Part shown: positions 8,976 to 17,422 of the stretch, piece after piece
Numbering within the stretch: position 1 is the stretch's first letter
Layout of the letters: every line of letters begins with the position of its first letter
NCBI GenBank assembly: GCA_016288205.1
Contig: JAEEYO010000058.1
Span: forward strand, 1 to 48,354
From: Treponema sp.
GTDB taxonomy: Bacteria; Spirochaetota; Spirochaetia; Treponematales; Treponemataceae
Direction of reading: 5' to 3'
Length of the DNA stretch: 48,354 nt
The notes under the pieces: model-generated
What the model was told of the DNA's origin: nothing
The model's database searches: none
The model's input: only the letters and a program-made list of their open reading frames with translations
Made by a program: the position numbers and the translations under genes

Positions 8976-9980
8976 ATGATACGGGTTTGGTTTAACCATT
9001 GGTTCAGTACGGCTTATGGAATTATTGAGCTGATGAAAAAGGACAGCCGGGAAGATATTTATGTTGTCGGAAGCAGCAGGCAGATGAATTCCGTTATTCA
9101 AAAAGTGTGCGATGAGTGGTATCCTGATTCGGATTCAGACGGAGATGAGTATGTGGATTTCGCATTGAATTTCTGCAGGGAACATGGAATTGAGGTTTTT
9201 GTTCCGCGTCGCAATATGGTTGACATAAGCAGGTGTAAAAAAAGATTCAATGACATGGGCGTAAAAGTCCTGCTGGATGATTACGAAAAAATGGAGCTTT
9301 TGAATGACAAGGCGCGGACCTACAGGCTCCTGAGTAGAATCCCGTCCCTGTTTATTCCTGAATTTGCTGTGGTCAATTCTTATTCTGAATTTGTGGATAC
9401 ATATAAGAAGATGCACGAGAGGCACGAGCAGATCTGCGTGAAATTTGTAAATGACGAAGGTGCGATGAGCTACAGGCGGATTGCGAGAGAAGAGGAAGGG
9501 GCTGATACTATCCGGAATTATCCCGGGGCAGAAGTCTCATTTGAAAAATATGCGAGGGTTCTTAAGGAGAAGAAAAGTTTTGATGACCTTATGGTGATGG
9601 AATACTTGCCCGGCTCCGAGATAAGCGTTGACTGCCTGAGCACGAAAAAAGGACTGATTGCCATCCCGCGTTTTAAGGGCAGCGGAAGGGATGAAAAAAT
9701 AAGCTCGGACAAGAGCATACTGAAAATGTCAGAGGACATCATGGATGTGGTTAAGCTGGAATATCCCTGCAACATTCAGTTCAAGCTGAAAGACGACAAG
9801 CCCTATCTCCTTGAGATAAACACCAGGATGTCCGGCGGCACCCCGATGTCGTGCATGGCAGAGAACATAAACATCCCGAACATAGCCCTGAACAAGCTGC
9901 TCGGAAACGACGTGGACTGGACCCTTGATTTAAAGGAAAGGATAGTTTCATACATCGAAGTCCCGGTCATCATCGGGTGA
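8976..9980 (+). CDS. Ter-associated ATP-grasp ligase
   Basis: A 334-residue enzyme with a GGGGGA ribosome site 5 bases before ATG 8976. It opens MIRVWFNHWFSTAYG, characteristic of the Ter-linked ATP-grasp family (PF15632). An N-terminal Rossmann-like region is followed by the ATP-grasp core: CVKFVNDEGAMSY, VMEYLPGSEISVDCL near residues 207-222, NIQFKLKDDKPYLLEINTRMSGG near 264-286. The ExNxR element carries the Mg/ATP-binding Glu and Asn. Such enzymes join a carboxylate to an amine or similar nucleophile using ATP. It is the last gene of the four-gene biosynthetic block. The C-C bond lyase often found in these clusters is not seen downstream; it could lie upstream of the window. Confidence 0.9.
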   Translation: MIRVWFNHWFSTAYGIIELMKKDSREDIYVVGSSRQMNSVIQKVCDEWYPDSDSDGDEYVDFALNFCREHGIEVFVPRRNMVDISRCKKRFNDMGVKVLLDDYEKMELLNDKARTYRLLSRIPSLFIPEFAVVNSYSEFVDTYKKMHERHEQICVKFVNDEGAMSYRRIAREEEGADTIRNYPGAEVSFEKYARVLKEKKSFDDLMVMEYLPGSEISVDCLSTKKGLIAIPRFKGSGRDEKISSDKSILKMSEDIMDVVKLEYPCNIQFKLKDDKPYLLEINTRMSGGTPMSCMAENINIPNIALNKLLGNDVDWTLDLKERIVSYIEVPVIIG

Positions 9981-10029
9981 GGACTTCCCTCTTGACCTTT
10001 GCCTGAATCTTATAATAGAATTAAATCAA

Positions 10030-10344
10030 ATGAACCCATCGTTTTTTGTGATATTCTGGATGTTGATTTTGTTCGTGATTTTGAGGAATCAAAACATGAG
10101 CAGGGTTTTGAATCATGTCAGAAGAAAAAGAAGAGGAAAAAGTAAAATGCCGGAAGAACTCATCAAAGAATTTATTGGAAAGACCTGCTGCATCACATGC
10201 ATGAATGCCATCGCGGGGGAGCAGGGTGTGATTGTCGCCGTGGAAAACAACTGGATTAAATTTCAGCAGAAAAAGAATGTGCGCCTTTTGAACGGAGACA
10301 TGGTGGTGGACATAAGGATGTCGCTGCCCTCCGATAAAAAATAA
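10030..10344 (+). CDS. Small membrane-anchored protein of unknown function
   Basis: A 104-residue protein I do not recognise. Residues 4-20 are a single hydrophobic helix (FFVIFWMLILFVILR), followed by a basic stretch (RRKRRGKSK) that should stay in the cytoplasm. A compact soluble C-terminal part (about 40-98) looks like a small beta-barrel: IGKTCCITCMNAIAGEQGVIVAVENNWIKFQQ. A TATAAT lies at 10011-10016, 13 bases before this ATG. A later in-frame ATG at 10096 has a GAGG nearby, but it would lose the helix. The gene ends 15 bases before the convergent transglycosylase gene. The basic linker plus small barrel could suit a membrane-tethered nucleic-acid or regulatory protein, but no function is claimed. 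Confidence 0.65.
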   Translation: MNPSFFVIFWMLILFVILRNQNMSRVLNHVRRKRRGKSKMPEELIKEFIGKTCCITCMNAIAGEQGVIVAVENNWIKFQQKKNVRLLNGDMVVDIRMSLPSDKK

Positions 10345-10359
10345 CTGTCCGCCGCAAAA

Positions 10360-12444
10360 TTATTCCCCGGGGAAAATCAAGCTTGCGATTACGTCCAGGG
10401 GATTTTTGTCGTAGTAGAGATAGGCGTACATGGCCGTGCCTGAGGAAATCTTCAGTCCGTAATTTCTTGTTTCCGTTATGGGAATCATTTCCACGAAAAG
10501 ATCTGTCGGGATGCTCTCTCTTTCAAGACTTGCCGCGAATGATTTTTTCCAGTTTCTGATCCTGCCGATGCCGCCGTTGTAAGCGCATGATGCGAGGATT
10601 GCGTTTCCTTCCAGTGAGCGGACCAAATCAGCGAGATATGCTGCTCCGAAAGAGAGATTCGTGCCTGCGTCTTTCAGATCGTATGTCTCAAGGTGTGCTC
10701 TTCGCGCGAGTTCCGCTGCCGTAGATGGCATGAGCTGCGAGAGACCGACCGCACCCGCCCAGCTTTCTGCGTTGGTGTCAAAATAACTTTCCGTCCGCAC
10801 CAATGCATAAAGCAAAGATTCATCCAGATGTTTTTCCGCCGCATTCAATGAAACGAGATCGCTGTAGTAGCGTGGAAAATTTAATTTTTGAATACCTATG
10901 TCCAAAGGTGCGTCTGATTTCCTGAACTTCCTTGATGCAATGCGCAGGGACTGCGGATAAAAACTTTCGTCGCTTGTGTCTCCGCACAGCTGCAGGTAAG
11001 CCGCCGCCTTTTTTGCGCACTCAAGGCTGATTTCATGGACATGATCGTAGCTGAGGGCGTAAACTTCGTCATAGAGGTCAAAATCAATGTAGCCCTCAAT
11101 CAGTTTCTCAATTTCCTTGTTTGGCGTAAACCCGCTTTCCTCCGGCTTCGTGTAGATTCCTTCCAGCTCGGCCTCAATGTCTCCCTGGGACATTCCGAGT
11201 TTTTTCGCCGCGAGGAATTTATAGTACAAATCCGTTCCAGAATGCAATGCGCGGGAGAAAAGTACATGGCAGATTTGGTCTTTGTCAGCCCCTTGTACAG
11301 TAAACAGATCGCTTTCAATAAGCCTTGCGCTCACGTAGGAGAATTTCGCCGTGCTCTCATCCGGTGCGTATCCGTCAATCATCCGTGCCGTGTTGTAATA
11401 TGTTTCCCATAATTTCTCGCCGAGGAGTTTTGCGGAAAGCGTGTCGAAGAAATCTTCGAAATAAGACGGATCGTGCCACTGCTCCTTGTATTTTTCAATT
11501 GCGGCAACGGCTCTCTGCGGGGAGATTTCCATGAGCAGATTCAGGTAATACCATAATCCAAGGTCAAACTGCTTTTCGTCCGCGGCGGATTTCATCGCGT
11601 TCTGATATTTTGTTGCGGCAAGCTCCCTCTGCTCCTCAACTTTTTCCAGCATTCTCGCGGTGTAAAAATCAACGTAGAACTGAGCGCCGTCATGTACCGG
11701 GATTGATTTTTCAAAGACAGACGCGTTGTACTCATATTTTGAGGATCCGTTGAGGAGGACTTTTCCCGCATATTGCATTATGTGCGGCTGACGGTTCTTT
11801 TTGTCGGCGAGGACACGGTAGACATAGGCGAAGGAGGTTGTCCAGTCGGCGAGGGACGCGGCGTTGGAAAAACGGACCAAATCGGAGGAAAAGGCGAACT
11901 CATTGTCATCCTCTTCCTGAACCATCGCGAAAATCTGCTGGTGATAGTTGGAAAACGGCTTTACGAGGCTCCATTTGTTGAAGATTCCCGGGAACGAGGG
12001 ATCCTTGGATTTGAGTAGTGCGGCGCAGCGGTAAAAAATCACTTTGTCGTCGCTTTTCTCAAAATCCAGATTGGGGGTGAGTGCCAGAATGCGCTTGTAA
12101 TTTTCCTTGGCGAAGAGTTCCTGCAGGAGAAGTGCCAGAGTGAAGTCGTTTCTTTTTCTCCGGTAGAGATTTTCGGCCGCACTGACGCGTTTTTCTTCGG
12201 GAAGATTCGCGATCATCTGCTCCGTGGAAAGATCCGCAATCAGCTTGTTCTTGCTGTTGGAGGCCCTTTGAAATTTTGTGGAGGCAAGCTCAGTCTCGCC
12301 TTCATTTACGAGGCAGACACCCTCAAAGTAGTAGGCATCCACCCCGTATTTCAACTCAAGTTCGGTAGGCTGCTGTGCACAGGCGCTGAAGGTCATGCAC
12401 AAAACTAAAATTATCAGGCTGGTCGGAAAATAAACTTTATGCAT
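10360..12444 (-). CDS. Lipoprotein soluble lytic murein transglycosylase (Slt-type)
   Basis: A 694-residue protein with a lipoprotein signal (LIILVLCMTFSAC, lipobox cysteine 21 or so). It has a long helical TPR/superhelical region (about 30-510) and a C-terminal SLT domain (about 535-670). The catalytic glutamate is Glu552 in ALVRTESYF, followed by GAVGLSQLMPSTA and CAYNGGIGRIRNW, the three SLT motifs. It cleaves the glycan strand of peptidoglycan to 1,6-anhydro products and is expected on the periplasmic face. AGGAGC lies just upstream of the start. It lies 19 bases after the LysM gene on the same strand, so both are probably co-transcribed for cell-wall remodelling. Confidence 0.93.
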   Translation of the reverse strand: MHKVYFPTSLIILVLCMTFSACAQQPTELELKYGVDAYYFEGVCLVNEGETELASTKFQRASNSKNKLIADLSTEQMIANLPEEKRVSAAENLYRRKRNDFTLALLLQELFAKENYKRILALTPNLDFEKSDDKVIFYRCAALLKSKDPSFPGIFNKWSLVKPFSNYHQQIFAMVQEEDDNEFAFSSDLVRFSNAASLADWTTSFAYVYRVLADKKNRQPHIMQYAGKVLLNGSSKYEYNASVFEKSIPVHDGAQFYVDFYTARMLEKVEEQRELAATKYQNAMKSAADEKQFDLGLWYYLNLLMEISPQRAVAAIEKYKEQWHDPSYFEDFFDTLSAKLLGEKLWETYYNTARMIDGYAPDESTAKFSYVSARLIESDLFTVQGADKDQICHVLFSRALHSGTDLYYKFLAAKKLGMSQGDIEAELEGIYTKPEESGFTPNKEIEKLIEGYIDFDLYDEVYALSYDHVHEISLECAKKAAAYLQLCGDTSDESFYPQSLRIASRKFRKSDAPLDIGIQKLNFPRYYSDLVSLNAAEKHLDESLLYALVRTESYFDTNAESWAGAVGLSQLMPSTAAELARRAHLETYDLKDAGTNLSFGAAYLADLVRSLEGNAILASCAYNGGIGRIRNWKKSFAASLERESIPTDLFVEMIPITETRNYGLKISSGTAMYAYLYYDKNPLDVIASLIFPGE

Positions 12445-12463
12445 GACGCTCCTTTAATTTTTC

Positions 12464-15070
12464 CTACTCCACGGGAAGAAGGATTGTCTGTCCGGCACGG
12501 ATGAAGTCGGGGTTAGTTATGCCGTTGTACTCAGCGATTCTCTCGTAGTTCCATGGTGTCTTATAGTAGGCCTTGGAAATGTCCCAGAGAGTGTCGCCCC
12601 TTGAGATTTTGTATTTTATGTCGGACGGACTGTTATCGGATCTTCTCGGAGGTACCGGGACAACTGATTCCGGCGTGCGTACTACGACGATGGTGTCTTC
12701 CCTTGCCGCAATCTGATTACCAGTGCTTTGGCCGCTTTTCTTGCTTGCCATCGTGTGTGCGACGGGGCCTGTCACTTTTTCAACCTGAGGCTCAGGGAGA
12801 ATCTGTGTGCCTTGGGCGGTCTTTGAAGACTGTGCGCTCTCCTCAGATTTTTTGTCCTTGGATGCGGTGGCCGATGATTTTTTGCTTCCGGATTTTTTTG
12901 CTGAGCTGTTTTTGTCCTTGGAGGATTTTTTCTCGGAAGTTTTTTTACTTGCCGGCTTGTCCATTATTTCTTCCGCAGCGGATTCGCTTGCACCGTCCGT
13001 GCTTTCGTAGCTGGACTCAGAGATGCTCTCCGTTGACTTGGAGACGTTTGTCTCGGCTATTGTGTTCTCGGAATTTGATTCCCCGGAACTTGCGATCTCA
13101 GGATTATTCTTGTTCTTGAGCAGGTTTGGAACCGTGAAGAGCAGCAGCGCGAGGATAAGACATGCGAGTACCGCGACAAGCAGAATCTTGGACTTGGAAT
13201 TTTTCTTCTTGGACTCATTTTCCTCGTAGCCATATTTTGAGGCGTCGTCGGAGTCGAATGCATCGTCAAAACCGTCATCGAATGCGTCGCCGGAATCTGA
13301 GCTGTCTGCCTGAGAGGAGTAGTTGGAGTCGAAGTTTTCGAAGAAATCCGATGTCTCCCTGTCCAGATCCCTTTTCGCCGGTGAGTCGTCAAAGTCGGGG
13401 AGCTCAAAATCCGTATGGCTGGTCGGGCTGGAAAGAGTTGAGAAAGGATCACCGAAATCCGGGAGGTCGTCCGGTGTGGTTCTGGTGGTCTCAAGGTTGT
13501 CAAAATCAGGAAGATCCAGGGACGCGGCTGTTGCGGCTCCTGCTGTTGTGGCCGTGGCTGTGTCGGTTTCGGTCCATCTGTCGTCCGCTTCCTCTTCTTT
13601 GGGTTCGGGCAGTGTGAAGTCAAAATTGTCGGATGCGGAGGATTCTGTTCCTGCGTCAAAATCCGGGAGGTCGTTGAAGTCTGGAAGATCCAGATCCGAT
13701 TTTGGCTCGCTGGGCTTTTCTTCGGGGACTGCCTCGGGTTCCGTGCTTTCCTTGGTCTCAAGGTCATCGAAGTCAGGAAGATCGAGGTCCAGATTTTCAG
13801 ACTCCTGTACTTCGGGGCTGATTGTCTCCATGACATCATTGGTGGATGAGGGGAGAGAATCCGGTACCGGAGCAATGTTGTCCGTGTTTGTCGTGTCGGT
13901 TCCAAGCTCGTCGAAGGACGGAAGGTCGTAGTTCGTCTCTTTTTCTTTTGCGGCGGTTTCTGTTCCGTCGTCAATGTCGGAAAGGTCCACCTCCGGGAAG
14001 GGATTTTCCATCACTTTGTCCAGGTCGTCTCCTTCGGGTTTGCTAGGCGTACCGAAATCTTCTGCGGATGTGACGGTTCCCTCCGCCCGGGTCTCATCGA
14101 AGAGACTGTCATCGAAAAGCGGCGGTATGTCAAAGGACGGTGCGGAATCTGCTTCGGCGCTTTCTTCCGTTGCGGTCTCCGTGCTCGGGTTGTCATCAAT
14201 CTCCTCGTCTACCGGGGGAATGGAGAAGTCGTCGTTGCTTCCAAGGTCTGCGAATTCCTCGGGGACCTCAAATCCGTTTTCGCCCGTATGCTCGCTTCCG
14301 TCTATGGTGACGAAATTGTCGGCGTTGATTCCCTCGAAAAGGTTTTCCATCTCGTCGTCGCTTTCTTTGTCGGAGGATTCTTCCGCGCTTGCGTCTGCGT
14401 CAGTCTCTGCTGTCTCATTCTCAAAGGTGAAGCTCGTGCCGTCCCTGTCCACGATGGTGTTGTCATGCTCCTTGATTTCGGATCCGTTGTCATAGAAAAG
14501 ATCCTCGGGGCTGAGCATGTCGCTGTCCGTCAGGGGGGAGTCTGAAATCATGTTGTCGGAAAGGACCTGGGAATCGCTTAAAAATCCCTCGGTGGGGATC
14601 TCGTCGCTCGGCTTGGGCTCGGAAAGGGAGTCGAATGAAAAATCCTCGTCGTTGGAAGATGCCAGCAGTGATTTCTCGGCTTCCTGTGCTTCAGGAGTGG
14701 TTCCCAGCGCGAAATTTGCCGGCTCGCTTCTTTCCTCAAGGGTTCTGGAGACTAGGGCGACTTTGGTGGAGCTGATTTTTCCTGTCTCCGGGTCGCGCAC
14801 CTTTGCCTGCAGCTTGTTCTCGTCATCAAGGCTCAGCTCAAGATGGAGGTTCGGCTCTCCGTTGGGATGCGGCTTCAGATTCTTTATTTCCAGGCTGTCC
14901 ACATACTCGGCGTCGTCCATGGAATCATTCTCGGATCGGTACAGGTCTATCTGCACCGTAGTCTGATTGTCCTTTACGGTAGTGACGTCGAGAGTTTTCT
15001 TTTGAGTTTCCCCCTCACTGATAATGGGATAAAAAGAGCCGTCGGCAAGCTTGATTCCAATTGATTTCAT
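12464..15070 (-). CDS. Hsp70-substrate-domain-like / acidic repeat / TM / LysM protein
   Basis: An 868-residue protein with an unusual layout. Residues 1-110 (SIGIKLADGSFYPIISEG; DNQTTVQIDLYRSEN; NGEPNLHLELSLDDENKLQAKV) align by eye with the beta-sandwich substrate-binding domain of DnaK, but no ATPase domain precedes it. Residues about 130-610 are very acidic and low-complexity, with repeated (S/D)LPDFDDLE-like units. A single TM helix (ILLVAVLACLILALLLF) spans 629-651. A Ser/Lys/Glu-rich stalk follows, then one LysM domain at 820-868 (YKISRGDTLWDISKAYY ... GQTILLPVE). There is no signal peptide, so the N-terminal part should be cytoplasmic and LysM periplasmic, touching peptidoglycan. GAGGTGAT precedes the start. 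The role is unknown; it may link cytoplasmic machinery to the cell wall. Confidence 0.85.
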   Translation of the reverse strand: MKSIGIKLADGSFYPIISEGETQKKTLDVTTVKDNQTTVQIDLYRSENDSMDDAEYVDSLEIKNLKPHPNGEPNLHLELSLDDENKLQAKVRDPETGKISSTKVALVSRTLEERSEPANFALGTTPEAQEAEKSLLASSNDEDFSFDSLSEPKPSDEIPTEGFLSDSQVLSDNMISDSPLTDSDMLSPEDLFYDNGSEIKEHDNTIVDRDGTSFTFENETAETDADASAEESSDKESDDEMENLFEGINADNFVTIDGSEHTGENGFEVPEEFADLGSNDDFSIPPVDEEIDDNPSTETATEESAEADSAPSFDIPPLFDDSLFDETRAEGTVTSAEDFGTPSKPEGDDLDKVMENPFPEVDLSDIDDGTETAAKEKETNYDLPSFDELGTDTTNTDNIAPVPDSLPSSTNDVMETISPEVQESENLDLDLPDFDDLETKESTEPEAVPEEKPSEPKSDLDLPDFNDLPDFDAGTESSASDNFDFTLPEPKEEEADDRWTETDTATATTAGAATAASLDLPDFDNLETTRTTPDDLPDFGDPFSTLSSPTSHTDFELPDFDDSPAKRDLDRETSDFFENFDSNYSSQADSSDSGDAFDDGFDDAFDSDDASKYGYEENESKKKNSKSKILLVAVLACLILALLLFTVPNLLKNKNNPEIASSGESNSENTIAETNVSKSTESISESSYESTDGASESAAEEIMDKPASKKTSEKKSSKDKNSSAKKSGSKKSSATASKDKKSEESAQSSKTAQGTQILPEPQVEKVTGPVAHTMASKKSGQSTGNQIAAREDTIVVVRTPESVVPVPPRRSDNSPSDIKYKISRGDTLWDISKAYYKTPWNYERIAEYNGITNPDFIRAGQTILLPVE

Positions 15071-15163
15071 AAATCACCTCGTTTAAAATAGCAGGCACTT
15101 TACAGTCCACCCACATCAATTTATCGGATTTTATTGGACAGACATGAATACTTGTTGCAGTCC

Positions 15164-16162
15164 CTAGGATCCGCTTTCCTTTTTCCGCTTGTGCAGAATC
15201 CACAGTGTGAGCATCAGGGCTAGGCCTCCTATTATCATGCAGGTGCAGAAAATCTGTCCGGTGCTTATGTTCAGCAGGGAGGTGTTCAGGGCGGTCTCCT
15301 TGTTGCCGTCAAAGGAAATTCTGTAGCCGAGGTCTGAGTCCGGCTCGCGGAAATATTCTATTATAAAGCGGAAGAGTCCGTATCCGATGGTGTAGCAGGC
15401 ACCGATGAATCCGTCGAAGGGCTTCTTTTTCCGCAGGAACCAGAGTATGCACCACAGGACAAGACCCTCAAAGAGAGCCTCATAAAGCTGGCTGGGGTGT
15501 CGGGGCAGATTTACCAGTTTGCTTCCTTCTTCCGCCACCATGCCGATTTTGTCCATGATTGCCTGTACCCATTCCTGATTTACGGGAAATTTTTTCGCCG
15601 CGGGAAATTTGATTCCCCAGGGAACCGTTGTTATGCGACCGAAAAGTTCTCCGTTCATGAAGTTGCCGATGCGACCGAACGTGAATCCGAGCGGGATGGA
15701 GGCTGCCATCGCGTCGATCCATTTCCAGAGGGGACGCTTGTGGACCTTGCACCAGATGATCATGCCGAGGAGTCCTCCGATGAATCCGCCGTGGTAGGAC
15801 ATGCCCGCAAGACCCGTGAATTTTTTCGTGGTTGTGTCGAATGGCCAGAAAATCAGCCACGGTTTTTTCCAGTATACGCCGCTCGTGTCATAAACAAGGG
15901 TCGAGAAAATCCTCGCTCCGAGCAGAAGCCCCACGATTCCCCATGCTATGAAGCTGAAAATGTCGTCGTCGGTGGCCTTTTTGTCCGGGGTGTCGAGGTC
16001 TCCCGCACGCTGCTGTTTTCTCAGTAGCAAAAAAGCCGTCGCAAATGCAAAAATGTACATCAGTCCATACCATCGAATGAGACTCAGTACCGGGACGCCG
16101 GGAAACAGCTCCGGATGAATCCACTTCGGATATTCGATATACAAAGGTAGAGTGCTAAACAT
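15164..16162 (-). CDS. lgt: Prolipoprotein diacylglyceryl transferase
   Basis: A 332-residue inner-membrane enzyme that moves diacylglycerol from phosphatidylglycerol to the lipobox cysteine of preprolipoproteins, the first step of lipoprotein maturation. The family signature GRIGNFMNGELFGR is at residues 163-176, and the conserved MSYHGG with the key histidine is at 121-126. At least six hydrophobic helices are visible, with a final one near residues 300-320. AAAGGA lies about 9 bases before the ATG. Slightly longer than E. coli Lgt because of a loop around residues 180-210. It fits a genome rich in lipoproteins; at least three others are encoded in this window. Confidence 0.96.
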   Translation of the reverse strand: MFSTLPLYIEYPKWIHPELFPGVPVLSLIRWYGLMYIFAFATAFLLLRKQQRAGDLDTPDKKATDDDIFSFIAWGIVGLLLGARIFSTLVYDTSGVYWKKPWLIFWPFDTTTKKFTGLAGMSYHGGFIGGLLGMIIWCKVHKRPLWKWIDAMAASIPLGFTFGRIGNFMNGELFGRITTVPWGIKFPAAKKFPVNQEWVQAIMDKIGMVAEEGSKLVNLPRHPSQLYEALFEGLVLWCILWFLRKKKPFDGFIGACYTIGYGLFRFIIEYFREPDSDLGYRISFDGNKETALNTSLLNISTGQIFCTCMIIGGLALMLTLWILHKRKKESGS

Positions 16163-16212
16163 TTTTATAGTCCTTTGGGATGCCCCTGAAACGCTTCGGA
16201 GGCTTCCCTTTT

Positions 16213-17358
16213 TTAAATTTTAAATCCTTGGCGCGCCGCATCCAGAAGTTTTTTCTTCAGCAGGAGATTCTCTTTCCTTATCTGGGTAATCTCAAACTGC
16301 TGCTGCTTGATCGTCTCGGCAAGCTCACCCATTGTCAGCGTGCCGCTTCCGACCAGATCCTCAACGTAGGCCATCTTCTGGCTGTAGTCCTCACCCGCTT
16401 CCTCGGAGGCAATCTGGAAGGATGTCTCGCTCGCCTGGGTGATGTCGTAGTCGTCATCGAAGCTGAGGGTCTCCGAATGGATGATTTTTTCGGCGATCCG
16501 GTAGATTCCCTGTGAGACGAGGGACTGCGGCTTGTACACGATGATCGGCAGACGGGATGCGAGGGCTTTGTCCTGCAGGGAGTCCCTGTAAATGACGCCC
16601 AGATGCTCCAGGTTCAGTCCAAGGAATTCCTGGCAGGAGTGGCGTATTTTGTTTGCCCTGTCGGTGTCCTTTGGATCGTCAATCATGTTCAGGACCATGC
16701 GGGGATGGAATTCAGCCATACGGTTCTTGAAGAGCGCCGTGTTTTCTGGATCCACCTTCTCAAGCGCTTCCACGAGCTTCGGGATGTAGAGACGCTGCAG
16801 GGATGCGGAGTCCTTTTTCAGCGCCTCAAGGTACTGATGGGCTTTCGTTCCCTTCTTGAAGGTGTTGTACATCATCCTGAACACGATGTTTTTCAGGAAG
16901 AGGTAGCCGTTCAGGGTTGCCGTTACGGTGGGCGCCGTTACGATGATTCCCTGTGGGGAAAGCAGGAACATGTCCAGAATGGTCAGGTGGGTTCCGGCTC
17001 CCAGATCCAGAATCAGATAATCGAAGTCCTGCTCCTGGAAATTGCGAATCAGCTCATTTTTCTTGCTTGTGCGTAGCGAGGTAAGGCCCGGAATTTCGGA
17101 ATCCCCGGCGATAAATGAGACGTTCTCGTAGTCGGTGGGCACGATGATGTCACTGAACTGGCTCTGTCCCGTAAGATAAGTGCCAATTCCGGCCTTTGGA
17201 GCTGTCTGTCCAATGACCAAGTGCAGGTTCGATGCCCCCAAATCTAAGTCGGCTAGAAGCACTTTCTTGCCGGCCTGTCCTAAAGCTATGGCAAGGTTGG
17301 CACTTAGTAAAGTTTTTCCTACGCCGCCCTTACCGCTTGCAACTGGTATAATCTGCAT
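16213..17358 (-). CDS. MinD/ParA-family ATPase
   Basis: A 381-residue P-loop ATPase. The start is at 17358, giving MQIIPVASGKGGVGKT with the deviant Walker A (Lys10 and Lys15). The longer in-frame ORF upstream would run into the divergent protease gene and adds an unlike, non-homologous 45 residues. LLADLDLGASNLHLVIG (switch I region) and YLILDLGAGTHLTILD (Walker B) follow. The last ~45 residues form a likely coiled coil (IKQQQFEITQIRKENLLLKKKLL). MinD-family proteins form ATP-dependent dimers that place division sites or flagella. The FlhG N-terminal DQAxxLR motif is absent, and no flagellar gene is nearby, so the partner is unknown. A TATAAT 7 bases before the ATG suggests a leaderless transcript. 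Confidence 0.85.
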   Translation of the reverse strand: MQIIPVASGKGGVGKTLLSANLAIALGQAGKKVLLADLDLGASNLHLVIGQTAPKAGIGTYLTGQSQFSDIIVPTDYENVSFIAGDSEIPGLTSLRTSKKNELIRNFQEQDFDYLILDLGAGTHLTILDMFLLSPQGIIVTAPTVTATLNGYLFLKNIVFRMMYNTFKKGTKAHQYLEALKKDSASLQRLYIPKLVEALEKVDPENTALFKNRMAEFHPRMVLNMIDDPKDTDRANKIRHSCQEFLGLNLEHLGVIYRDSLQDKALASRLPIIVYKPQSLVSQGIYRIAEKIIHSETLSFDDDYDITQASETSFQIASEEAGEDYSQKMAYVEDLVGSGTLTMGELAETIKQQQFEITQIRKENLLLKKKLLDAARQGFKI

Positions 17359-17365
17359 ATTTTTT

Positions 17366-17371
17366 ATTATA
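17366..17371 (-). promoter_or_regulatory. -10 box of a probable leaderless promoter (MinD-like gene)
   Basis: TATAAT on the minus strand ends 7 bases before the ATG at 17358. There is no Shine-Dalgarno site. No strong -35 is seen at the usual distance. Confidence 0.55.
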
Positions 17372-17387
17372 CACTGAAATTCAACTC

Positions 17388-17416
17388 TTGCATAGAGAGA
17401 AAAAACACCGTAAAAT
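17388..17416 (+). promoter_or_regulatory. Promoter of the CtpA-type protease gene, probably leaderless
   Basis: TTGCAT (17388-17393), a 17-base spacer, then TAAAAT (17411-17416), which ends 6 bases before ATG 17423. There is no ribosome site between. It is divergent from the MinD-like promoter within a 64-base gap. Confidence 0.6.
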
Positions 17417-17422
17417 ATAAGT

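Noticed and set aside
9992..10016. TTGACC/TATAAT as a full sigma-70 promoter
   Set aside because: The spacer is only 13 bases, so the -35 is probably fortuitous; only the -10 was considered.
13057..14495. Several long antisense and other-frame ORFs across the LysM gene
   Set aside because: They are Ser/Pro/Arg-rich shadows of the acidic repeat region, with no domain features.
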